Origin: Peptococcaceae bacterium
Lineage (GTDB): Bacteria > Bacillota > Peptococcia > DRI-13 > PHAD01
Direction: 5' to 3'
DNA length: 58,313 nt
Assembly (NCBI GenBank): GCA_024655825.1
Contig: JANLFJ010000019.1
Span: 1 to 58,313 of the forward strand
Positions 51,796 through 58,313 of this stretch are shown one piece after another; the first letter of the stretch is position 1; each line of letters starts with the position of its first letter. The translations under genes and the position numbers were made by a program. Under the pieces are notes generated by a model. That model had not been told where the DNA came from. It searched no databases and saw only the letters and a list, made by a program, of their open reading frames with translations.

Positions 51796-52803
51796 ATGGC
51801 ACAAAACAAGATCGGCAAACAAACATGGCAGTTTGCGGCCCGTCCGGTTATCGCTTCCTGGGGAACAGCGGTTGGGCCGATGGAAGGGCAGGGGCCTTTG
51901 CGGGACCATTTTGACATGATTCTTGACAGCAATCTGGTCAAAGGTGATAAATCATGGGAAGAATCGGAACAGAGGTTGATGCAGCACAGTATGGAACTGG
52001 CTCTAGAAAAAGCGGGGATGAAGGCCCATGACCTTGATTTTTACCTGGCTGGCGACCTGTTGAACCAGATTATTACCGCTAATTTTTCGGCCAGGTTTTT
52101 CGGCATCCCGTTTTTTGGCCTCTACGGGGCCTGCTCTACTCTTGCGGAGGGGTTGGCCCTCGGCGCTTCACTGCTCAACGCGGGTTATGCGGACAATGTG
52201 GGCGTCTCGGCCAGCAGCCATTACGGCACGGCCGAACGCCAGCTTCGCTATCCTACAGAGCTTGGAGCCCAGCGCCTTCCGACCGCCCAGTGGACGGTGA
52301 CAGGGGCTGGTTCTTATGTTTTAAACATGTCCAAAACAGGCGTCGGGATCGCTCACGCCACTGTGGGCAAAGTAAAAGACATGGGGATCAGCAATGCCAG
52401 CGATATGGGCACGGCCATGGCGCCGGCAGCATTTGACACAATTAATGTCAACCTCCAGGACCTGGGAAGAAAAATGAGTGATTACGACCTGGTTGTTACC
52501 GGTGACCTGGGGCAGCTGGGTTTGAACGCCTTAAAAGAACTTTTGGCGTCGGAAGGGCACAGCACGAACAATGTCAGCGACTGCGGGACGCTGATTTACG
52601 ACCCCGACCAGGATACGCATGCGGGAGGAAGCGGCTGCGGATGCTCGGCAGTAGTGCTGGGTTATCTTCTCAAGCAGATGCTGGAGAAAAAGTACCATCG
52701 TGTTTTTTTCGTGGGAACGGGCGCCCTGCTGAGCCCCACCAGCGTTTTTCAAGGAGACTCCATTCCTTGCATCGCCCACGGGGTGGTCCTTGAGTACTAT
52801 TGA
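51796..52803 (+). CDS. spoVAD: Stage V sporulation protein AD
   Basis: 335 residues with a thiolase fold. SpoVAD binds dipicolinic acid. Family blocks are PVIASWGTAVGPMEGQGPL near 18, FGLYGACSTLAEGLALGA near 105, and the ending SGCGCSAVVLGYLL. ATG 51796 lies 15 bases after spoVAC. It is part of the spoVAC-AD-AE unit. Confidence 0.96.
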   Translation: MAQNKIGKQTWQFAARPVIASWGTAVGPMEGQGPLRDHFDMILDSNLVKGDKSWEESEQRLMQHSMELALEKAGMKAHDLDFYLAGDLLNQIITANFSARFFGIPFFGLYGACSTLAEGLALGASLLNAGYADNVGVSASSHYGTAERQLRYPTELGAQRLPTAQWTVTGAGSYVLNMSKTGVGIAHATVGKVKDMGISNASDMGTAMAPAAFDTINVNLQDLGRKMSDYDLVVTGDLGQLGLNALKELLASEGHSTNNVSDCGTLIYDPDQDTHAGGSGCGCSAVVLGYLLKQMLEKKYHRVFFVGTGALLSPTSVFQGDSIPCIAHGVVLEYY

Positions 52804-52822
52804 ATTGAGAGGAGACAACAAA

Positions 52823-53182
52823 ATGGTGAGCATTTTTAAAGCGTTTGTACTTGGAGGAGTGCTCTGCGCCGCTGGTCAGCTCCTTATGGACCTCACTCCT
52901 TTTAACATCACGCCCGGTCATATCCTGGTGGGGTATGTGACGGTAGGGGCACTCTTAAGCGCGGCGGGTATATACCAGGTTCTTGTGGATTGGGGCGGCG
53001 CAGGGGCAAGCGTCCCTCTATCAGGATTCGGTCACCTGCTGGCCCAGGGGGCGATTGAAGGGGTGAAAAGCAAAGGGCTGTTGGGGGCAATAGGAGGGGG
53101 CTTGGAAGCGACCTCGGTTGGAATTGCCGCAGCCGTGGTATTCGGGCTGTTGACAGCAACATTTTTCAAACCCAGGGGTTGA
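52823..53182 (+). CDS. spoVAE: Stage V sporulation protein AE (membrane subunit, AEB type)
   Basis: 119 residues with three or four membrane helices, related to SpoVAC (VPLSGFGHLLAQGAIEGVKS quoted in 20). ATG 52823 sits behind GAGAGGAG. It completes the core C-D-E channel set in one operon. Confidence 0.94.
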   Translation: MVSIFKAFVLGGVLCAAGQLLMDLTPFNITPGHILVGYVTVGALLSAAGIYQVLVDWGGAGASVPLSGFGHLLAQGAIEGVKSKGLLGAIGGGLEATSVGIAAAVVFGLLTATFFKPRG

Positions 53183-53197
53183 CAGGGGAGGAGTTTC

Positions 53198-53785
53198 ATG
53201 AGAACGCCCAAAAAAAGAAGGGTTATTCTTGTTACCGATGGTGACCGGATAGCCCAAAAGGCCGTTGAAACAGCAGTAAAAAGGATTGGGGGACGGTGCA
53301 TATCTGCATCGGCCGGCAACCCTACACCGCTAAGCGGCAGGAAAATAGTGGAGCTGGTCAAGCAGGCCAAGTATGATCCGGTCGTGGTGATGTTTGACGA
53401 TAAAGGTTCCAGCCAAAAAGGCGGGGGTGAAACGGCGCTTGAATTTGTAGCCCAACACCCGGATTTGGAAGTGATGGGAGTGCTGGCTGTGGCCTCCAAT
53501 ACGGGTAGAGCAGGTGGAGCAGATGTTGACTGCGCAGTCACCGCGGAGAAGCAGGTGATCGAAGGCCAGGTTGACAAAGACGGCAATACGGTATCTAAAG
53601 ACAAGTGCGTCCTTGGTGACACAGTGGATGTGCTGAACGATCTTAAAGGAGAAAAGGTTCCCTTTATTGTTGGGGTGGGTGACCTGGGCAAAATGGATGG
53701 CCGAGACGATCCTGTTCAGGGCGCCGAAATAACGACAAAGGCGCTCCAGAGAATAGTGGAGCACTGGGAGCAGGGCAAAGGATAA
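53198..53785 (+). CDS. spoVAEA: Stage V sporulation protein AE (soluble AEA type)
   Basis: 195 residues, soluble. RRVILVTDGDRIAQKAVETA opens an alpha-beta domain, with VVVMFDDKGSSQKGGGETAL near 62 and FIVGVGDLGKMDGRDD near 160. It matches SpoVAEA of Bacillus, a nonessential helper of the SpoVA group. ATG 53198 sits behind GGGGAGG. It follows the membrane SpoVAE by 15 bases. Confidence 0.88.
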   Translation: MRTPKKRRVILVTDGDRIAQKAVETAVKRIGGRCISASAGNPTPLSGRKIVELVKQAKYDPVVVMFDDKGSSQKGGGETALEFVAQHPDLEVMGVLAVASNTGRAGGADVDCAVTAEKQVIEGQVDKDGNTVSKDKCVLGDTVDVLNDLKGEKVPFIVGVGDLGKMDGRDDPVQGAEITTKALQRIVEHWEQGKG

Positions 53786-53830
53786 CAAGGGGATAACCAT
53801 GTATCGCAAAATCGTGGGGAGGACTGGCTG

Positions 53831-54862
53831 TTGATTTATAAAATTGGAATACCTCGTGCGCTTTTATACTATGAATTTGCTATACTCTGGCGCACTTTTT
53901 TTAATTGCCTTGATATGGAAGTGGTTGTTTCAGGCAAAACAAACAAACGGGTCCTGGATGAAGGGGCCTTGCGGGTAGCAGACGAGGCCTGCCTGCCCGT
54001 AAAAATTTTTTTCGGACATGCGGTCCAGCTGGCCGGTCAGGAACCGGATTTCCTTTTTGTTCCCAGGATTGTGAGTATCGAAAGGAAGGCCTATGCCTGT
54101 CCAAAGGTGATAGGTTTGCCTGACATGCTGGAAGCAGGCCGGGACCCTGTTCCGCCGCTGTTGAAACCGACCATTAATTTGGCTGGTTCACCAGCGAGGA
54201 TAAACTTTTTCTTTCAAGAGATCGATAGATTCCTGGGGTGCGGCGTAAAGAAAATAAGGATGTCCTGGCAAAAAGCGGTGGAGGAGCAAAAAAAGGAAGA
54301 CAATTTGAAAACCAGTCCGCTTTTTGGGAAGGGAACAATCCTGGAAAACGCGGCTGCCGGTTCCTTGGAAGAAGGGGAAGTCATTATTCTTTTGCTTGGG
54401 CACCAGTACCTGATTGAAGATAGTTTTTTGAACTTAAATGTGCTTAAAAAGCTGAAATGCCGGGGCTGCCTGGTTTTGACCCCCCTGGAGGTGCCTTTTG
54501 AAAACCGGGAAGCTGCCGTTAGCGGTTTGCCCAAAAAAATGTTTTGGACATTCGGGAAAACGCTGCTGGGCGCAGCACGCTGCTTTACAGGGCTGCGGGG
54601 AGAAAAAGGGGCTGTAATACTGACATCATTTGGTTGTGGAATTGATTCGTTTGTTGTTAATATGATAGTAAGACACTTCAAAAAGGCAGGTATTCCCCAG
54701 CTCAGCATTGTGTTGGATGAACACACCGGTGAGGCTGGCGTCGATACCCGCATCGAAGCATTCCTGGACATGATTTGCTGGAGGAAATCATATGGCAAAG
54801 ATTACTTTTCCTCACATGGGCCATACATGGGTAATATTAAAGGGGCTTTTAGAATACCTTGA
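53831..54862 (+). CDS. DUF2229 protein, acyl-CoA dehydratase activase-related (first of pair)
   Basis: 343 residues. Begins IGIPRALLYYEF; DEACLPVKIFFGHA near 53 and SFGCGIDSFVVNMI near 278 carry conserved cysteines of the DUF2229/COG3580-3581 group, which is related to 2-hydroxyglutaryl-CoA dehydratase subunits. A [4Fe-4S] cluster is likely. No ASKHA activase is present, so its partner is unknown. TTG 53831 is the start. Its 3' end overlaps the next gene by 71 bases, an unusually long overlap. Placement after spoVA suggests sporulation-time expression, but that is inference. Confidence 0.75.
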   Translation: MIYKIGIPRALLYYEFAILWRTFFNCLDMEVVVSGKTNKRVLDEGALRVADEACLPVKIFFGHAVQLAGQEPDFLFVPRIVSIERKAYACPKVIGLPDMLEAGRDPVPPLLKPTINLAGSPARINFFFQEIDRFLGCGVKKIRMSWQKAVEEQKKEDNLKTSPLFGKGTILENAAAGSLEEGEVIILLLGHQYLIEDSFLNLNVLKKLKCRGCLVLTPLEVPFENREAAVSGLPKKMFWTFGKTLLGAARCFTGLRGEKGAVILTSFGCGIDSFVVNMIVRHFKKAGIPQLSIVLDEHTGEAGVDTRIEAFLDMICWRKSYGKDYFSSHGPYMGNIKGAFRIP

Positions 54863-55904
54863 CCTCAGCGTGATTGTCCCTCCCGCCACCAGCAAGCGGA
54901 CGCTGAGCTTGGGCGTGCAGCACGCGCCGGAGTTCGCCTGCCTGCCCCTGAAACTGAACCTGGGCAACTTGATCGAAGCCCGGGAATTGGGGGCTGACAC
55001 TTTCATCATGGCAGGCGGTGTCGGGCCTTGCCGTTTCGGCCTGTATGCGCAGCTGGAAAGGGAAATACTGGAAGAGCTGGGGTACGGCTATGATTCACTG
55101 GTGCTGGAACCTCCGGAAAGAGGGATATGGCGGTTCCTGCAAAGGATTAAAAGGCTGATCGGGCCTGTTTCCTGGTTGAGGGTCATTCAAGCGATCAGGT
55201 TTGCCTATTACAAGGCCTGCCTTATTGATGACCTGGAAAGAATGGTCCAGGAAATCCGGCCGCGTGAACTGAAAAAAGGTACGGCCGATAAAGTATTCAA
55301 CCACTCGCTGCTTACCATTGACCGGGCCCAAAACAGGAGTGAGTTGGAGGAAGCCTTCGGCCTGGCCAGGCAAAAACTGCTCCACGTTCCTATTGATGAA
55401 GAAAGCGGGGAAGTCCTGAAAGTGGGGCTTGTCGGCGAGATTTTTACCCTTCTTGAGCCGTTTGCAAGCCTGGAAATGGAAAAGAAGCTGGGTTATTTGG
55501 GAGCCCTGGTGACAAGGTCCATTTATTTAAGCGAATGGATTAACGAGCACCTTTTCATGGGTTTGTTCAGGAAAAAAGCAAGCCGCAAACCGTTTAAGCA
55601 TTATGCCAGCCCGTTTCTCAATCACTTTGTGGGAGGACACGGGCAGGAATCCATTGGTGCGGGGGTTGCTTTCGCCGCCGAAGGATTTGATGGAGTTGTC
55701 CAGGTGGCGCCCCTTACTTGCATGCCGGAAATCGTGGCGCATACCATCTTTCCTAGGGTAAGCGAGAACTGCGGTATTCCGGTTTTAACGGTCTATGTCG
55801 ATGAACAGATGGGACAGGAGGGTGTTAACACACGGCTGGAGGCCTTTATCGACCTGCTACGTGAAAAGCGCGGCAGCCTTGACCGGCGTATGACGATATG
55901 CTAG
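54792..55904 (+). CDS. DUF2229-type protein, acyl-CoA dehydratase activase-related (second of pair)
   Basis: 370 residues. ITFPHMGHTWVILKGLLEYL opens the domain; HAPEFACLPLKLNLGN near 45 and GGVGPCRFGLYAQ near 74 hold the cysteines, and QVAPLTCMPEIVAHTIF near 304 a third. It looks like the partner of the gene before it; both lack an ATPase domain. Its start lies inside the upstream gene. Its last codons contain the -10 of the lysA promoter. Confidence 0.78.
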   Translation: MAKITFPHMGHTWVILKGLLEYLDLSVIVPPATSKRTLSLGVQHAPEFACLPLKLNLGNLIEARELGADTFIMAGGVGPCRFGLYAQLEREILEELGYGYDSLVLEPPERGIWRFLQRIKRLIGPVSWLRVIQAIRFAYYKACLIDDLERMVQEIRPRELKKGTADKVFNHSLLTIDRAQNRSELEEAFGLARQKLLHVPIDEESGEVLKVGLVGEIFTLLEPFASLEMEKKLGYLGALVTRSIYLSEWINEHLFMGLFRKKASRKPFKHYASPFLNHFVGGHGQESIGAGVAFAAEGFDGVVQVAPLTCMPEIVAHTIFPRVSENCGIPVLTVYVDEQMGQEGVNTRLEAFIDLLREKRGSLDRRMTIC

Positions 55905-55907
55905 AAT
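55879..55907 (+). promoter_or_regulatory. Sigma-A type promoter for the lysA leader
   Basis: TTGACC (55879-55884), 17-base spacer, TAGAAT (55902-55907). The -10 overlaps the stop codon of the gene before it. The transcript would start near 55914, just ahead of the riboswitch. Confidence 0.7.
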
Positions 55908-55943
55908 ATTGAAAAATAATAAATGGTTTACACCTCACTCTTT

Positions 55944-56103
55944 GAGGGTGGGGTAGAGGTTGCGGAGAAAACAGTGTGCCATCAGTAAACCGGGGAGCGG
56001 GCAGCCATGAACCGGTTGAAAGGGGCCTTCGCCGAAGCAGTGGAGCCCGGCCGGGGCTTATCTGCTGGGGCTGCGACCGAACAGGCGCAGCACTGTCACC
56101 TGG
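55944..56103 (+). ncRNA. Lysine riboswitch (L-box) aptamer
   Basis: The leader has the conserved lysine-aptamer blocks in order: GGGTAGAGGTTGCGG near 55951, a GAAAGGGG segment near 56018, GGCCTTCGCCGAAGCAG near 56024, CTGCTGGGGCTGCG near 56062, and CACTGTCACC near 56091 closing the P1 stem. It controls lysA, the last enzyme of lysine synthesis, directly downstream. Matching was by eye against the known B. subtilis lysC leader. Edges are approximate. Confidence 0.88.
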
Positions 56104-56179
56104 GGTTTTCCCTTATCCTAAGGTGGAGCACTATCTCATCACAAGGGGTTGAGGTTGGCCGCTGAATGCCGCTTGTCAA

Positions 56180-56218
56180 TGGCAGCCGGGAATTGCTTCA
56201 CCTGGCTGTCAATTTGTT
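56180..56218 (+). terminator. Probable riboswitch-controlled terminator before lysA
   Basis: TGGCAGCCGGG (56180-56190) pairs with CCTGGCTGTCA (56201-56211) over 11 pairs with two G-T pairs, and a weak U-rich tail (AATTTGTTT) follows. With lysine bound, this stem would end transcription before the lysA start at 56255. The alternative pairing is not worked out. Bases 56104-56179 show no gene. Confidence 0.65.
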
Positions 56219-56254
56219 TAGAATTAAATAAAATGGATAGGAGAGATATAGAGG

Positions 56255-57598
56255 ATGAAACTGCATGGCACCATGGAAATAAACAACCGGGGGCACCTGT
56301 GCATCGGCGGGTGCGATACGGTCGAACTGGCCAGGGATTACGGCACTCCCTTGTATGTTATGGACGAAAAACACATGCGCGGGATCTGCCGGGACTACTA
56401 CCGTGCGTTTACTGCAAAGCATGCCAATTCGGAGGTTATCTATGCCAGCAAAGCATTTATGACGATGGCCATGGCCAGGATCATTGATGAGGAGAACCTC
56501 GGGTTGGATGTGGTTTCCGGAGGCGAGCTGTTTACGGCTATCCGGGCCGGTTTTCCGGCGGAAAGGGTCTATTTTCATGGAAACAACAAGTCTCGCGAAG
56601 AGATCCAGTTTGCGCTGAAAAGCAAAATAGGTCGTTTTGTAGTCGACAACATGTTTGAGCTGGAACTCTTAAACGAAGAAGCGACCCGCCTGGGGGAAAC
56701 CGCCAGGATACTTCTCCGAATTCAACCCGGCATTGAGGCGCACACCCATGAATACATCAGGACCGGCCAGATTGATTCCAAGTTCGGTATGGCCATAGCC
56801 ACGGGGCAGGCCATGGAAATAGTAAAAAAAGCGCTTAATGCCAAAGCGCTGGTTTTAAAAGGACTGCATTGCCATATTGGTTCGCAGATTTTTGAAATAG
56901 ATTCTTTCCGCCATGCAGCCGATGTCATGATGTCGTTTATAAAGCAGGTGAAAGACGAAACCGGCGTCAACATGGCCGAATTGAACCTGGGCGGTGGTTT
57001 CGGCATATATTATAAGGAAGGTGATACACCGGCCCCCGTCGGCGATTTCGCCGAGGTGATCATGTCCACGATCGGCAAAAAAGCGCGGGAGTTGAAACTG
57101 CGCCATCCCAAGGTGATTGTGGAGCCGGGGCGCTCCATCGTCGGTACGGCGGGGACGACTCTTTATACGATCGGCGCGATAAAACACATCCCGGGGGTCA
57201 GGACATACGTAGCGGTTGACGGCGGTATGGGCGATAACCCCAGGCCTGCTCTATACCAGGCCAAGTATGAGGCCCTGGTTGCCAATAAAGCGAGAGAAAA
57301 GGCAGCAAAAGTTGTTTCCGTCACGGGGAAGTGCTGCGAATCCGGCGATATGTTGATCTGGGACATTCTTTTGCCTGAGGTCAGCAGCGGAGACATCCTC
57401 GCGGTTTCCAGCACGGGAGCTTATAATTATTCCATGTCCAGCAATTACAACCGCCTGCCCAGACCGGCGGTGGTCCTGGTAAAAGACGGAAAGGCGGAGA
57501 TAATTGTAAAAAGAGAGACTTATCAGGACCTGGTCAGGAACGATGTGATACCGGCCCGACTACAGATAAAAGAGTGTGCGGAAGCCGCTGCCAGGTGA
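56255..57598 (+). CDS. lysA: Diaminopimelate decarboxylase
   Basis: 447 residues. It decarboxylates meso-diaminopimelate to lysine with PLP. The Schiff-base lysine is Lys66 in YASKAFMTMA. HCHIGSQIFE near 208, GGGFGIYY near 247, EPGRSIVG near 288, and CCESGDMLIWD near 363 build the dimer active site. ATG 56255 follows a GAGG site. It stands behind the lysine riboswitch and before a terminator, so it is a single-gene regulon unit. Confidence 0.96.
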   Translation: MKLHGTMEINNRGHLCIGGCDTVELARDYGTPLYVMDEKHMRGICRDYYRAFTAKHANSEVIYASKAFMTMAMARIIDEENLGLDVVSGGELFTAIRAGFPAERVYFHGNNKSREEIQFALKSKIGRFVVDNMFELELLNEEATRLGETARILLRIQPGIEAHTHEYIRTGQIDSKFGMAIATGQAMEIVKKALNAKALVLKGLHCHIGSQIFEIDSFRHAADVMMSFIKQVKDETGVNMAELNLGGGFGIYYKEGDTPAPVGDFAEVIMSTIGKKARELKLRHPKVIVEPGRSIVGTAGTTLYTIGAIKHIPGVRTYVAVDGGMGDNPRPALYQAKYEALVANKAREKAAKVVSVTGKCCESGDMLIWDILLPEVSSGDILAVSSTGAYNYSMSSNYNRLPRPAVVLVKDGKAEIIVKRETYQDLVRNDVIPARLQIKECAEAAAR

Positions 57599-57620
57599 CG
57601 TTTTCAGTATAGTATAAACT

Positions 57621-57653
57621 GCCGGGAACAGGACCGTTCCCGGCTTGGTTTTT
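57621..57653 (+). terminator. Rho-independent terminator after lysA
   Basis: GCCGGGAAC (57621-57629), loop AGGACC, GTTCCCGGC (57636-57644), then TTGGTTTTT. Confidence 0.9.
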
Positions 57654-57705
57654 AACTGCGCGTATTTATATGTTATAACCCAAGTTTAACAGATAATTAA
57701 GGCAG

Positions 57706-57739
57706 AAAACCCTTGAACCTTAGAGTATTCAAGGGTTTT
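57706..57739. terminator. Possible bidirectional terminator hairpin
   Basis: AAAACCCTTGAA (57706-57717) pairs perfectly with TTCAAGGGTTTT (57728-57739). It has A-rich and T-rich arms on both sides, lies between lysA and the IS end, and could stop transcription from either side. Confidence 0.6.
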
Positions 57740-57771
57740 CACTTAAAGAGGCGAGAATAAAATGTAAAAAT

Positions 57772-58313
57772 TGTAGTCACATAAATTCCGCTATGTAAAG
57801 GCCATTCTTCATCTTCTAACATTACCGGAATGCATACAAAAACTTTAAATAATCCCGGAACGGTCAAAAGAATATTTCAACTTGCGCAGCTCGCTGATAG
57901 TCGGCAAGCGCAGATCAGCATTGATATTGAATGATTCCAGAATCAGCTTCAGGTCGTCAGAAGGCTTGGTCAGCCGATAGCGTCCGCCAGGTTGAAGGTC
58001 GGCCTGAAAGGCGGCCAGTGCCTTCTTGATTCTGTCAGCCGTAATTCCTGATTCCCAGCCGTCTTCATTCATGGTGCTTTTGCCCTGATGTTTCAGTACT
58101 CTGTATTGAATGAGCCGAATCATGGTCAGGGCGATGAAACATACCAAAAAGTGCGCATTGATATGATCAGGATTACTGACGTAAACCGGCCTGCCTTCAA
58201 GGTCACTTTTGGTGATACGGAATGAGTCCTCAATCCTTGATAAGCCGTGGTACTTGGCGATGATTTCCCGGTCGCTTTTATCTATCTCAGATGTCATGAT
58301 GGTATAGTACCCC
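57772..58313 (-). mobile_element. 3' part of an IS1634-like insertion sequence (partial)
   Basis: The element starts at about 57772 with TGTAGTCAC, which resembles the end at 51-68 of the other IS copy, and continues past the window. It contains the C-terminal end of a transposase. Its direction is the same as that of the left copy. Confidence 0.65.
57845..58312 (-). CDS. IS1634-family transposase, C-terminal part (cut by window end)
   Basis: The last 155 or so residues of a DDE transposase. IAKYHGLSRIEDSFRITKSD contains the final catalytic Glu region, followed by LEGRPVYVSNPDHINAHFL, the hallmark of IS1634/IS4-type transposases. The frame continues upstream beyond the window (GYYTIMTSE), so the Met at 58297 is internal. 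The stop lies at 57845-57847. Confidence 0.85.
   Translation of the reverse strand, partial: GYYTIMTSEIDKSDREIIAKYHGLSRIEDSFRITKSDLEGRPVYVSNPDHINAHFLVCFIALTMIRLIQYRVLKHQGKSTMNEDGWESGITADRIKKALAAFQADLQPGGRYRLTKPSDDLKLILESFNINADLRLPTISELRKLKYSFDRSGII

Noticed and set aside
56149-56487. 112-residue plus-strand frame over the lysA leader
   Set aside because: It covers the riboswitch terminator and the start of lysA in another frame.
1-58313. CRISPR arrays, tRNA or rRNA genes
   Set aside because: No regular repeat-spacer pattern, tRNA cloverleaf or rRNA-like block was seen when reading both strands.

Overview
The window looks like the chromosome of a spore-forming, strictly anaerobic member of the Clostridia, most like the Peptococcaceae/Desulfotomaculum-Pelotomaculum group. 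The evidence is a dense run of conserved sporulation genes (spoIIIAA-AH, spoIVB, spo0A, spoIIM, dacF, spoIIAA-AB-sigF, spoVA), an electron-bifurcating NfnAB pair, a two-cluster ferredoxin, many TTG/GTG starts behind strong Shine-Dalgarno sequences, and a gene order known from that group. The assignment is by pattern recognition only; no database search was possible. Layout: (1) bases 1-68 and 57772-58313 are pieces of IS1634-like insertion sequences, both on the minus strand, so the window appears to run from one IS copy to another. (2) About 367-2504 is a decayed Tn554-like transposon: an intact tnpA tyrosine recombinase, a truncated tnpB and the last codons of tnpC joined by an internal deletion. 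(3) 2522-12875 holds housekeeping genes: a zinc-ribbon protein, yqeG, a MerR regulator, aroK, pilT with a prepilin peptidase and a ComFB-like gene, tldD and tldE around a DNA glycosylase, aroQ, an M24 peptidase, efp and an acidic zinc-ribbon protein. (4) 12961-19539 is the complete spoIIIA operon followed by an Asp23/AmaP/DUF2273 envelope set with its own vegetative promoter. (5) 19568-33702 holds nusB, a TsaD-like paralogue, nfnAB, folD, xseAB, ispA, dxs, tlyA, a membrane-anchored nuclease-like protein, nadK, mnmM, argR and recN. (6) 33936-39795 holds spoIVB, spo0A and a steA-steB-glycosyltransferase cluster. (7) 39877-49343 holds a DUF3866 gene, a NUDIX hydrolase, an unknown protein, spoIIM, small genes on both strands, xerD, deoB, pdp, a 41-residue membrane protein and dacF. 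(8) 49365-55904 holds the sigma-F operon, the spoVA genes and two DUF2229 (CoA-dehydratase-activase-related) genes. (9) 55879-57653 is a lysine-riboswitch-controlled lysA. How the genes work together: the sporulation genes span the whole programme. Spo0A is the master switch; SpoIIAA/AB/SigF form the forespore switch; SpoIIM acts in engulfment; SpoIIIA is the forespore feeding channel; SpoIVB signals sigma-K activation; DacF and SpoVA act in cortex modification and dipicolinate uptake. Textbook sigma-H promoters lie before spo0A (with an overlapping Spo0A box) and before spoIIAA, so entry into sporulation is wired as in Bacillus. The housekeeping genes supply isoprenoids (ispA, dxs), folate one-carbon units and NADPH (folD, nfnAB, nadK), repair (xseAB, recN, glycosylase) and nucleoside salvage (deoB, pdp). 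The most unusual points are a spoIVB frame that runs through its own terminator, a membrane-tethered YraN-like nuclease, a divergent 41-residue membrane gene with a perfect 20-bp palindrome in front of dacF, a long charged N-terminal extension on SpoVAC, and the Tn554-like remnant.
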